Under the pieces are notes generated by a model, which worked only from the letters and a program-made list of their open reading frames with translations, was not told where the DNA came from and searched no databases. From contig OX419755.1 of NCBI GenBank assembly GCA_948567375.1, positions 73,660,944 to 73,724,943 of the forward strand: a DNA stretch of 64,000 nucleotides, given 5' to 3'. Below are positions 54,706 to 64,000 of the stretch, piece by piece. The position numbers and the translations under genes are program-made. This stretch comes from Lunularia cruciata (Eukaryota > Streptophyta > Marchantiopsida > Lunulariales > Lunulariaceae). Position 1 is the first letter of the stretch, and each line of letters begins with the position of its first letter.

Positions 54706-56990
54706 TGGTGTTTCAATCCAAGAAAGTGGATCACCCCTCTTGGAAAAACATGGGCTACTAAGACTGAGTAAAAATTGAGGAGAGAAACCATAGTGCAACC
54801 GACAGATTAAGAGAGTGTTAAAGAGAGGATGGGATGGAGGCTCTAGGAGGAGAGTATCTAGCACCTTACTTTTCATTCTTGAATCCATTCCATATCAAGA
54901 TTATGTACATCCAACATGAGCAAGTGAGATAATATCTCATTTTCCATTTTGGAGCAGAGTTTATAGATATAGTGATGAATTCACCAAACCCGATGATTTT
55001 GCTTGTAGTGATCTATGATAGAGAGTGGGGCTTGATGATTTAACATTTTTTGTGGTGGATTTGAATATAACAAATCCTCTCCCTTTTAACACTCAAGTAG
55101 AAATCCATTATGTGGTTAGACCAAAAGTAATGTTTAGGGATTTTGTAATTTGTAATTTTGGTGAAGAATATTATCAATGAGTGATAGCTTCTGAAGTTCC
55201 AATGGTGGTCCCAATAGTCCGTGCCTCCTCTTGAGTGATCATATTAACCCTCTATTGAAGAAGGAAGTAGCAATTGACTGGTTGTTGTGTCATGGATCCG
55301 CAATTGCAAGAGTTGATGCAAGGAATATATGGGATGTTGAATGAGTTTTAGGAGATCAAGATGATCGTGGAAGCATTGCAAAGTCAAGTATGTACCTTCA
55401 AGAATGATCAAGCAATGCACAAAGGAGAGTCGTCCTAAAACCTAGTTCCAATAGCTCAAGCACATAAAGAGTCACTCATGCCAATGACACCAACCTTGGT
55501 CAAAAATGAGGTCACATTGTTATTGTGAATGAAGAGGACATGCAATATTAAGCCTTATAATGGACAATGGTCCATGGGAGTAGTGGAGAATTAGATTTAA
55601 AGAATGAATTGATACTTTTGATTATTCATGTAATACCAAGAGCTAGCCATATGATCTAGATGTGAAATTTGGTTTGGTAATATCATGATTGATGTTATAC
55701 ATGATGGTCAAAATAGATAAGATAGAAGTATCACCAAAAGAGTACTTATACTAATAGGGAAAAAACCAAAATAGACTTGAAAACCTTAGAACCAATAGTT
55801 AGACATATGATTTGAAGGTAAGAATTGGTTTGGTAACATCCGGAAAGATGTTACACATGATGGTGTAAATAGATAAGAAAAAGGTATCACCAAAAGGGAC
55901 TTCTACTAATAGCATAGGAACCAAAATATACCTAAAATCTTTGAAGGCAATTTTGGAGGCCTATACAGATGAATTAGGCCTCAAAAATATGCACATTTCT
56001 TTTCCAATGGAGTAAAGGCTGGCCTTTTCTCCCCTTAGTTTATCTTATCAGGAGCTTTCCAATAATACCTCACCCACATGATTTTAAGATTCCTACAAAA
56101 AGATTCTCTAAAAGATTCTCTCTAGTCAAAGGTTGTTTGACCAACCAGATATGACTATGACTGATATGTCACCCATACAAGTAAGTAATCTAAGGGTAGA
56201 GATTGCTGACATGTCACCTATCTATGTGCCTAATCCTATGGTGGAGTTTCCTTGGAGGAGATCCTCTTTGTCTATATAATAAAGAGAATGTGCTCCTTTG
56301 GGGCATTGGAGTTTGAGTGAAACTTGTGTTTGTGTGTCGGTATTTCCCTTCTATCCTTGCAACATTATAGTTCACCACTAAAATCACCAATCACACCATA
56401 TGCATATTTTGCATGTGGTTAATTGATTGATAAAGCACTCACATGGTACGATGCTTGGGAAGAATCAATGTTGGCAAAGGGAAGAGAGGTCACTTGGATG
56501 GCCATGCAAGAAGAGCTATTGAAGAACTTCAAATTCATGGATTCTATGCAGATGACATGCACCCAACTATGGAGGTTGAAGAAAAAGAAAAATTTACACA
56601 AGTACATAAAGGCATTCCTCGATCTATAGGTTACAATAATAGACATGAGTTTAGCAAAAGCAATGAAAAATTTCATATGAGGGTTAAAGGAGCAAATTTG
56701 CCAAGAAGTAATGGTACAAAACCCTTACTAGGTTTTTGAAGCCTTTGCTTGTGCTCAGAGTATAGCAAGGCCACTTGGAGGAGGTGAAGGGGTAGTCCTA
56801 ACTCAACATTATTGGGTTGAAACATAACAATTTGGTGGACCTATTCCTATGGAATTGGGTAGCATTTGATTCCAAGAATGAGGAGCACGACCACTCTAAG
56901 GAGAATAGGTATGGCTAGAAGAAAGAAGAGATGGTGCTCCATGAGGAGAAGGGATTCAAGTAGAACAACATTGTTGTTAAAATTACTGCA
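54706..56990 (+). pseudogene. Family E leader and gag, interrupted by a solo LTR
   Basis: After the leader, decayed frames at 54980-55190 read DDLTFFVVDLNITNPLPF and YVVRPKVMFRDFVI in fragments. A solo LTR of the same family sits at 55629-56369. Capsid-type gag follows at 56420-56830: DKALTWYDAWEESML, TWMAMQEELLKNFKF, QLWRLKKKKNLHKYIKAF and VFEAFACAQSIARPL. ALTWYDAW and FLDL are typical of the retrotransposon gag domain. The coding sequence ends where the family B LTR starts at 56991. Protease and pol are not seen in this window. Confidence 0.72.
55624..56374 (+). mobile_element. Family E solo LTR within family E gag
   Basis: The 741-bp LTR at 55629-56369 starts TGTAATACC and ends ATTATA, one change from ATTACA. 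ATTCA (55624-55628) and GTTCA (56370-56374) are a probable 5-bp duplication with one change. It has the two tandem ~165-bp units and the TCTATATAATAAAG box (56272-56285). Confidence 0.82.
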
Positions 56991-57680
56991 TGTAACTCCT
57001 ATTTGTGCATGTATGTGCTATTGTGATATTTAGTTTGGTATAATAAGTACTTGAGAGATATTATTTCATAGAGATAAAGGATGGTTTTACTTTAGTCATG
57101 ATTAGCTAAAGTTATTCATAGTTAAGATAGAGTGGATCATACTTAAGAGGAAGTAGAAAAGATGAACACCATTATTTTGGATTCAAGTGTATTGATTTGA
57201 TATTATTCCTAGGTGTTTGGCTTTGAGGAAAGAGTTGAGAACTCTTGGACCCACAAGCTTTTTTGTTTTGAACTCCTCTATAGTCCAACTATAGCCCATG
57301 TGAAGGAATCCTTGACTTAATGGGTGGGTCAAGATAAGGCCACATGATTAGGAGAATATTCCCATAAGTATAGATATTCCTTTAGATTTTTTACTTTATT
57401 TGACTTTTAGTCTAGTAACTTGAGTTATTCCATTAATTAATAACTTTAGTGCATAACTATTTCACAAGTATATAGACTAGGAGTGAGGAGGTACTCAACA
57501 TCCTTTCAGTTGCAACTATCTCTCTCTCATTGAGTTCTCTAGTGATTAATGTCTTGAATCTTAGAGTGTTAACCTTGGAGGAGTATGATAAAGTTGGGGT
57601 TCTTTGCCTTCTTAGTCAATGGTGCGCTACCATAATAACCATCAGATGTTTATCCTAAGTGAAAGACATGCCGGCTTACA
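56991..57680 (+). mobile_element. Family B solo LTR, copy B3
   Basis: It starts TGTAACTCCTATTTGTGC and ends CCGGCTTACA. It is the same length as B1 and B2 but in the opposite orientation. No clear target duplication is visible (CTGCA and TTTTT flank it), so one flank may have been lost or this may be a recombined copy. Confidence 0.85.
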
Positions 57681-59270
57681 TTTTTGGTTTTGTTGTTGGG
57701 ACCTTTCTAGAAGGCAAGATAATGTTTTCTGTACAATTCTATATGAGATAGAAAGAGGCTATGAGACCTCACTTGAGGAGAACATTAAGCCTCTTCAAGT
57801 GAGGAAGAGAGTGCTAAACTTATAATAGAGAATCAAGATCCATTTTTATACCTTATTATTCATTGTTATTTTTTTGAGGTGATATCATAGATATTTTACA
57901 CATGAGAGGATTTGGAGAGATTGTATGAGGTGGATTGAAGATTTTAGAGATTACGGTGATTTTGGGGATTGCGGTAATTTTAAGCAAAATCTCAAGTTCA
58001 ATATTTGGACTTGAAATTTCTACACATGATAGCTTGGGTTATTCTTCAGTTAGGATACTTGAAATTATTTTGAGAGCTAATACACACACTAAGCTAGGAT
58101 TTTTGAAAGTTGATAAGGTAAATTGCTCCTAAAATTATATGCTCTTTAGAAAATTTTATAGAGGCTGTCATTTTTTCAATTTTTAGTGGATTCTTTGAAA
58201 CTCTCCAAGAAAATTTAGTGCATAGTATTCTACCTTTCGGCCAAAGAATGAGAGAGGGATCATTTGTGCACAAAAGTTATGAGTTGTAAAAGTGAGCGGG
58301 TGGTTTTAAGACCAAATCTGAAATATGTGTGCTAAATAGAAAGGTACCTAGGCCAATTGGCTAAATGAAAAGATCTGGTATTTTTCAAGGGAGGACACCC
58401 TGGGGTTGTGATTAAATGGACAAAATTTAAAATAATTATGACATACCAATTGAGAGAATTTAGTGACATTGTGAAGAGAGATCAATTTTGTAGAGTTGAG
58501 ATCTCATGCATGAGGAGTGTGAGAGCAACAAAAAGCATGTTTGAGTGTTTAGATTCATCTTGGGAACATGGAGTGTCACCAAGAGTAGAAATTGAGGCTA
58601 TGCAAGGTTCCACAAGGTTTTGAGGTGATTTTAGGAGTAGATTTGAGGAAAAGAGAGTTTAAAATAGAATTTGAAGAAAGTGTTTAGAGGATCCAAAAAC
58701 ATACACCACTCGGAGGAAAAAGTGAGTCTAAGTGTTTTTTATGTGGAGAGAAGGAACATAAGGCAAGTTCATGTCCATTAACCTTTGGAAGCAAGAGAAT
58801 GAGAGAAAGGAGAGGCTTACTTGACTTGGGTTTGCATGTTGTACCTTCTTCATTAAGATTGGGAAGGAGAAGATCTAAGACCAAGGAGTTGTGTGAGATT
58901 TGTGGAGTGGAAGGACTTCCAAAAGGACATGAGTGTAGTAGAGTAACAACACTTTTTGAGACTTTGGTGAAGGATCTTAGAGAGAATCTTGGTACAGCTA
59001 TAGAAATACTACCACCTTCATCAACTAGTTCTTAAGATTAATGATGGAGATAATCTTTCAACTTTTAGATAAACTATCCATGAGTGTTCAATTAATATGC
59101 ACTCTAGGATTTGATGTTATTTTAGAAATCTTGGAGCAACTTGAACCTTTTTTGTTCCCTAGGGTGAATTATTCTAAAATGATGTTAGTCATATACATAC
59201 TCTATTAGTTATAGAGTGAAAGAAAAGAAAGATTAGATTGAGAGGAAAGAGAAAGATGTGAGGAGCTAAG
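57681..59270 (+). other. Leader region of a family F element
   Basis: This AT-rich plus-strand sequence lies before the gag at 59271. It carries decayed open stretches (57935-58132, 58408-58623) that I do not recognise and the zinc-knuckle frame at about 58690-59035. LTR ends were not identified. The sequence is consistent with a long leader of a large Ty3/gypsy-type element. Confidence 0.45.
58690..59035 (+). pseudogene. Zinc-knuckle open frame upstream of gag (family F)
   Basis: In the frame ending at 59035 (TAA), residues KCFLCGEKEHKASSCPL (about 58730-58780) make a standard C-x2-C-x4-H-x4-C knuckle. The frame continues to CEICGVEGLPKGHEC (about 58892-58936), a second Cys/His cluster of different spacing, and ends EILPPSSTSS. 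Upstream frames (58408-58680) may be its N-terminal part, separated by shifts. It lies before, not after, the capsid-type gag at 59271, so it is an extra frame or the 3' end of a different element. I do not recognise it. Confidence 0.5.
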
Positions 59271-59915
59271 ATGGGAAAACTTCCGGTTTTCTTTAGCAAA
59301 GATGAAGAAGATGTGGATGCCTTTGTGAGAGACTTCAAGAGAGCTTGCATAGGAAACAATGAGAGGAAGAAGAATTAGTGGGCCATATTATTACCAGATT
59401 TCTTTGAGGTAGGAATCAGAATACCAAAAAAAAGGAAAGATGGACAAGAAAAGTCTTAGGAGAGTTTAACTTCAACACTCATTGAGAACTTTCTTCCAAA
59501 TGAGAGGTATGAGAAATTGATGAGTGATGTCACTTTCCTCAAACAAGGAGATGGAGAGAAAGTGAAAGTATATGTAGAAAGAGTGGAGAAGTTGGAGTCC
59601 AGATTTTGGGTAATGTTGAAGAAGGGTGGAGATGATATGGTGACTACTATGATTGGCATAAGAGCCATGCTCTTCAAGAATTTTGTGGGAGTGTTGAGAC
59701 CACAAATTGGAAATAAGGTGAGATATGTGAAACCTTCTTCCAAGGTTGAAGCTATCAAGATTATAATTCATATGGAGGAGAGTTTGGAAGGAGATGAGAA
59801 CAATTTGGAGGTGAAGAAGATAGTGCATCCTCCTCAAGGCTACAATTATGGTAGAACTTCTGATACTTTGGTGGCAAGGATTGCACCACAAGTAGTAGTT
59901 TCTCCTATACTTGCA
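59271..59915 (+). pseudogene. Family F gag, first part
   Basis: It starts MGKLPVFFSKDEEDVDAFVRDF at 59271, followed by a stop near 59376 and another near 59458. The open stretch at 59517-59915 reads LKQGDGEKVKVYVERVEKLE and VGVLRPQIGNKVRYVKP, a retrotransposon gag capsid pattern. At PILA the frame is interrupted by C2 and continues after 63706 with PLPQDPP. This exact continuation supports C2 as a later insertion. Confidence 0.72.
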
Positions 59916-62900
59916 TGTGGTGCCCACATTTTTTTGGTTTTTTCAAAATAAAGGAGAAGAAGTGTATAGAGAAGTCGGATTGCACCTGTATGGCCAAAGA
60001 AGGTGAAGAAAAGAATCTTTGGGATGAAACCCAAAGTAAAGTGACTTTGGGTCATAAGGCAAAGTACTCAAAAATGCCCTGTCAGCATACAACCCAAAGT
60101 AAATTGTCTTCGTATCGGGGGGAGCTCCACCCGAGGCGAAGACAGTCTAACAACCTTTCATCGGGGCAAGAAATTCAAGAAGGGGCCATTTAAAACTGGC
60201 GGCCCATACACACAAAGGTTTATTGACAGTGACAGGTGCATGCCGGAGGTGTGATTTCTCAAAAGAAACTTGAAGCGACAAAAGACGAAGAAGCGCAACT
60301 CTATAAAAATCAAACCTGCAACAACAAAATGTCAAGTAATTTTCCTTCGCCGTTGAGAAGTCGTCTTGCAAGTGATTGGAGAAAAGGAAATAGAGTTAGG
60401 ATCGTGTTAGTGCACAAGGGAGAAGTCGCGAGAGTGAAATCGAGAGAGAGTGAGAAGGTAGAAGAGATGGGAGGAGGGAAGAAGAACTCCAAATGTGCGG
60501 TGAGAAATCATGCAATTTGGAGGTTAGATGTGATAGCAAGGATCGAAGTCTTGAGCCGACTTTGGATCACATTTCTAGCATGGAACTGGAATGTAAGTTT
60601 TCCAAGATTCATGACAAAAATCATCAAGAGTAAGTGTCTCGATGGACCCAAGGAAGAAGGGAAGAGAGGAAATCTAGCTCGCTGGACCGAGTCGGATTTG
60701 AGACTTGTACTTGGGAAGGAAGCAAGCTCGGAGCAGGGGGCCACGTTCTTGGGGAAGGGAGAGATAGCTCAGGAGACTTAGGAAGTGAGGGACATTTTCT
60801 CTTCAAAGAGAACAAAGAATGGGTATAAGGTTGAGAGTTACAAGGATCTAGTGAAGAGAGGGATCGTGAGTGCTCTCATGGCAATCTTGAAGCCAGAGAG
60901 AACAACTTATGTGATGAAACACCAAGCGGTGTTCTTCCATAAGTTGTTTGAAGGAGAGCCTATTAATTGGGCAAGGTGCTTCCATGGGAGGACGAGACAG
61001 ATGGTGTGGAATTTGCGGGATAAGTTGCCACCACACTACATCGTGCTGTTTGCAGCACATTTTTACCTCGGGTTGAATCTGCTCAATTTGGTGGAGCAAA
61101 GCAGAATGGTGTCTCATTTCCATCCCGACTTGAGAAGAGAAATTGACGTGGAGGAATAGCAGTACATTCTCCAAATCCAAAGCACTAATGAATACTACAT
61201 GAAGACGGGTAAGAGCGTGGAGATAGAAGCGAGCACTCAGAAATCGAAGAAGAAAGGTCGGCAAGGTGAAGCTGAAGATATCAAGAAACCTTGGAAGATG
61301 TAGAGAAGTAACCCAAGGCGAAGTATGATGGTGATTGAGTCGGAGGATGAGGACTCAAAAGGAGATGCCGAGCTCAAAACGGAAGACTCGGAACACAAGG
61401 AGGAGCCTGAGCTAACGTTGCAGAGTGGAGATACGAGCAGCGATAGTGATGAAGTGGGAGAGATGACATCGGCACCAACAGCTGACAAATACGAGGAAGA
61501 AGAAGTGCACGCTGAGATGGAGGCCAAAGACAACACACAGTTGGAGGACAAAGTAATTGTGCCCGAGGAAAGGAAGATCGCAGTACAGCAAGGAGTTCGC
61601 TCAAGACGTGAGGCAAAGTGTGAAGCGGGGCCGAGTAAAGTGAAGGAAGAGGTCGGAGAAAGCTCGGGCAATGAGGCGTCAATTCCGATACAAAGACTGC
61701 AAAGGAGAAGGCGAGTATCGGGTGAAGAAGAAGTAAGGAAGGAGATTTCTATGCAAGAAGAAGTAGTTGCAAGAAATGGAGTGGAGTACCTGCAAGAAAT
61801 TGTGTGTCCATTGTTGGTGAAGTTGGAGCACAAGAAGAGGAAGATGCAGTAGACATGTCCAAAGGTGAAGACTGTGTTGCAGGTGTTAGCGCGACTAGAC
61901 AAAGAGAACTCGGAGTTGAAGAAGAGTGTAACCCAAGGTGAGGAGGAAAGGGAAGTACTACGAGCAGAGGCAGTAGAGAGAAGTCAGGTAATTGAAGACC
62001 TGAAGAGAGAAGTGAGCTATCGAGAGGAGCTTGTGAAGAAGAGTGACATAGCAAGGGAGAGACAAGAAGCTGCATACGAGATCTTGAAGCAGCAATTTGC
62101 TGATTCAAGAGTAGAAGTTATCCATGCTATGGCGAGAGCAGCAGCGAAGGATCAAGAGCTCGATAGAGTGATGGAGAGTATGGAAGAGATGAAGCAACTC
62201 TGGCAACAAGAGTTGGCGGCACGATACAGAGAAGAAGACCAATTACAAGAATTACTTTGTAATCAGGAAGAGAAGGTAGTACAAAAGGAGAAGGAGACGG
62301 TGAAAGCCGAATTCAAGGAGTTGGTGATGTACAGATAGGACTGGCTTGCAGATCGGGAACAAGAAAGGAAGACAAGATTGGAGCCAATAAAGGAGATTGT
62401 CCTCCAGATGAATGCAATGTTGAGTACAGAGGCCAGCATTCAAATTGAAGAGACGAGACTGCACGAGTTGAAATTGTTGGTGCAGGAAACGAGGCGAAGA
62501 TAGGCAAAAGACATTGATATGAACGCTTTGTTGATCAAGTTAAGAACTCGTGTAGATAGGAAAATATTAGAAGTAGAAGATAACATTTCAATTAGACTAT
62601 ACTTAGTGAAAATAGAGATAGAAAAGCTTCGGAAAGATGTTGAAGCAAAACCCGAAGTAGATAACATAGGAGTCCAAATGTCTTTGGAATTACCAATGGA
62701 GACATTAGAGAAGAGAGGGTCGGGAGATAAGGAGTTAGATAGATTACCCATTGGTGGAATTTCAAATCAGGAAAGAGAATTGCTGGATCTGGTAGAAGAA
62801 GTAGAAGATACAAAACCCGAGGACAAAATATTAGGAAGTAAAATTACTTTGGGTTTGGGTTTGAAAGCCGAGGAAGAAGTAGACATCGGATTGGAGTAGT

Positions 62901-63706
62901 AACAGATTTGATATTTGAAGAGGCAGATATGAAGAGGTGCATGTCATTTTGGATCTGCAGGTTAGAAGAGTTGTTGTAGAACGATATAGTTGTTAGAACT
63001 GTCAATTGATTCACTATTTAAGAGTGACATTCACAGTCAAATGTTGTTCAGTGCTCATAATTTTTGAGAATAGATAAAGCAAAGTGTTGTGAAGTAGTGC
63101 TCATTGCTTGAGCTTGATTCCGAGTATCAACTTTGTGTCTATGTTTGTGAGTGTGTGGAGAATTTGAAGTGCAAGTCAGAGTGCTTGTTGGATGTTGGAT
63201 TCCACAGCCTTGATCTTCATTCTGTGTGTTTGATCCTGAGTGAAGTGCAATCAGAGCAATGCCTTGACAAATTTGAGAGGAATTGTAGTGTTGGTAGTAT
63301 TCTGCATTTGTGAGTGTAGTGCAAAGTTGATGTGAGGCAATTTCGATTGAGGAAGTTGTGCCTTCAATGGAGGGGTGGAACACAATTCTAAGGCGAAGTC
63401 ATTTTGCAGTGAAGTGCCATTTTTGGGAGAGCTTGAATCATCATAATCAAGATTGTTTGGAAAGATTTGATAGAGTTGTGATTAAGGAGTGTCAATTTGT
63501 GACAAGACTGCGAGTCAATGCTTGTTAATCTCTTCTGGATGTGGTTTCTACCTGAGAGACTAAAGAAGAACTCAAGAAGAACTCAAGAAGAACTGAAATT
63601 GTTACTTTGCTTCGTATTTGACCAATTCTGACTTGTATCTCTGCGGGAATGAACTTTACTTTCATGATTACCGCAAAAGTGATATTTGTCGGGTTGTCAC
63701 ATTGCA
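59911..63706 (+). mobile_element. Family C copy C2: 3.8-kb TG...CA unit with target duplication TTGCA
   Basis: The unit runs from TGTGGTGCCCACA (59916) to GGGTTGTCACA (63701), with TTGCA on both sides (59911-59915 and 63702-63706). It is collinear with C1 over its full length. A TATA-like CTATTTAAGAG lies at 63013-63023, after the coding frame, as in C1. It is inserted in gag of the family F element. Confidence 0.9.
60329..62899 (+). pseudogene. Family C protein (856 codons) with coiled coil, six in-frame TAG stops
   Basis: All blocks lie in a single frame. They are interrupted only by TAG codons near 60779, 61157, 61301, 61850, 62336 and 62501, so no frameshift has occurred. The N-terminal block (60329-60770) has RNHAIWRLDVIARIEVLSRL and TFLAWNWNVSF. 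The next block has YVMKHQAVFFHKLFEGEP and AAHFYLGLNLLNLVEQ. The middle is acidic (61330-61560). From about 61760 to 62680 the sequence is heptad-like, with DIARERQEAAYEILKQQFAD and KILEVEDNISIRL. I do not know the family. A gag-like or structural role is possible. No catalytic motif, zinc knuckle or signal peptide is seen. Confidence 0.75.
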
Positions 63707-64000
63707 CCTCTACCACAAGATCCACCTTAAACCATCACAAAACAACTTGTAGATCTCAAGATCAATATAGTGCAACTATTGGAGAAGAGAGAGGTTGATC
63801 AAAATGTTGGAGGAGGGCCTAGGAGTTATAGAAGCTATCCCTTTAGAGGAGGCCAACCAACCAACCAACAATTTCAATGATAAAATTTTTTTTGGTTGTA
63901 GAGGAAGAGTTCACATCCAAAGGAATTGCACAAATTCCATTAACCATGGGGGAAGGAGTTATGAGGGAGCCAATAGAGAGAAAGAGGGAGATAGTGAAAC
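63702..64000 (+). pseudogene. Family F gag, second part, with zinc-knuckle remnant
   Basis: The frame continues from 59915 with PLPQDPP, a stop, then KREVDQNVGGGPRSYRSYPF. A degenerate knuckle follows, FFGCRGRVHIQRNC (about 63889-63930), which keeps one Cys, the His and the last Cys of C-x2-C-x4-H-x4-C. The sequence runs off the window edge at 64000. Together the two parts give a capsid-nucleocapsid gag of the Ty3/gypsy type. Confidence 0.68.

Noticed and set aside
54049-56369. One complete family E element bounded by the two LTRs at 54049 and 55629
   Set aside because: The second LTR has no polypurine tract before it, gag resumes after it, and the outer flanks CCAAG and GTTCA do not match. 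It is better read as a solo LTR inside gag.
1-64000. CRISPR arrays, bacterial operons, rRNA or tRNA genes
   Set aside because: No regular spacer array, ribosomal sequence or confident cloverleaf was seen. Introns, GRAS, MED8 and LTR elements indicate plant nuclear DNA. A tRNA scan would be needed to exclude an isolated tRNA gene.

Overview
This looks like nuclear DNA of a land plant, probably a non-seed plant, although the clade cannot be fixed from the sequence alone. Two host genes lie on the minus strand. One is an intronless GRAS transcription regulator (25241-27712). The other is a 13-exon gene for Mediator subunit 8 (30955-36096) with plant-type GT/AG introns. Nearly everything else is decayed LTR retrotransposon sequence. 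I name the repeat families A to F locally; these are not database names.

Layout. 1-2045: a family E LTR end followed by the 3' half of a plus-strand family A element. 3012-6807: family C copy 1, with 5-bp target duplications. 6813-8750: a pyrimidine-rich stretch without genes. 8845-19158: a nearly full-length minus-strand family A element (A2) with a family B solo LTR inside its gag. 19460-20324: the 3' end of another family A copy. 20325-37859: a gene island largely free of recognisable elements, with GRAS and MED8. 37860-54048: a third family A copy (A3), split by a nest of chromodomain Ty3/gypsy elements. D2 (minus) sits in A3, D1 (plus, complete) sits in D2, and a family E solo LTR sits in D1. 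A family B solo LTR also sits in D2. 54049-59915: family E sequence with E and B solo LTRs, then a family F gag region. 59916-63701: family C copy 2, inserted in the F gag, which resumes at 63702-64000.

The most notable content is family A. Its pol encodes gag, a retropepsin, then a cytosine-5 DNA methyltransferase-like domain (motif I, a Pro-Cys motif IV, an ENV motif VI and motif VIII-X-like C-terminal parts). Reverse transcriptase, RNase H and integrase follow, and a PHD finger ends the polyprotein. A Ty3/gypsy-type element carrying both a possible DNA methylation writer and a chromatin-reader-type finger is unusual. Capture of cytosine methyltransferases by retrotransposons has been reported in dinoflagellates and charophyte algae, so a land-plant copy would extend that story.

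Two other points stand out. Family C consists of about 3.79-kb TG...CA units flanked by 5-bp target duplications, each with one roughly 860-codon reading frame for a coiled-coil protein and no visible terminal repeats, as expected of giant coding solo LTRs. Family D LTRs carry arrays matching heat-shock elements upstream of a TATA box. All element genes are broken by stops and frameshifts; the two host genes are intact.
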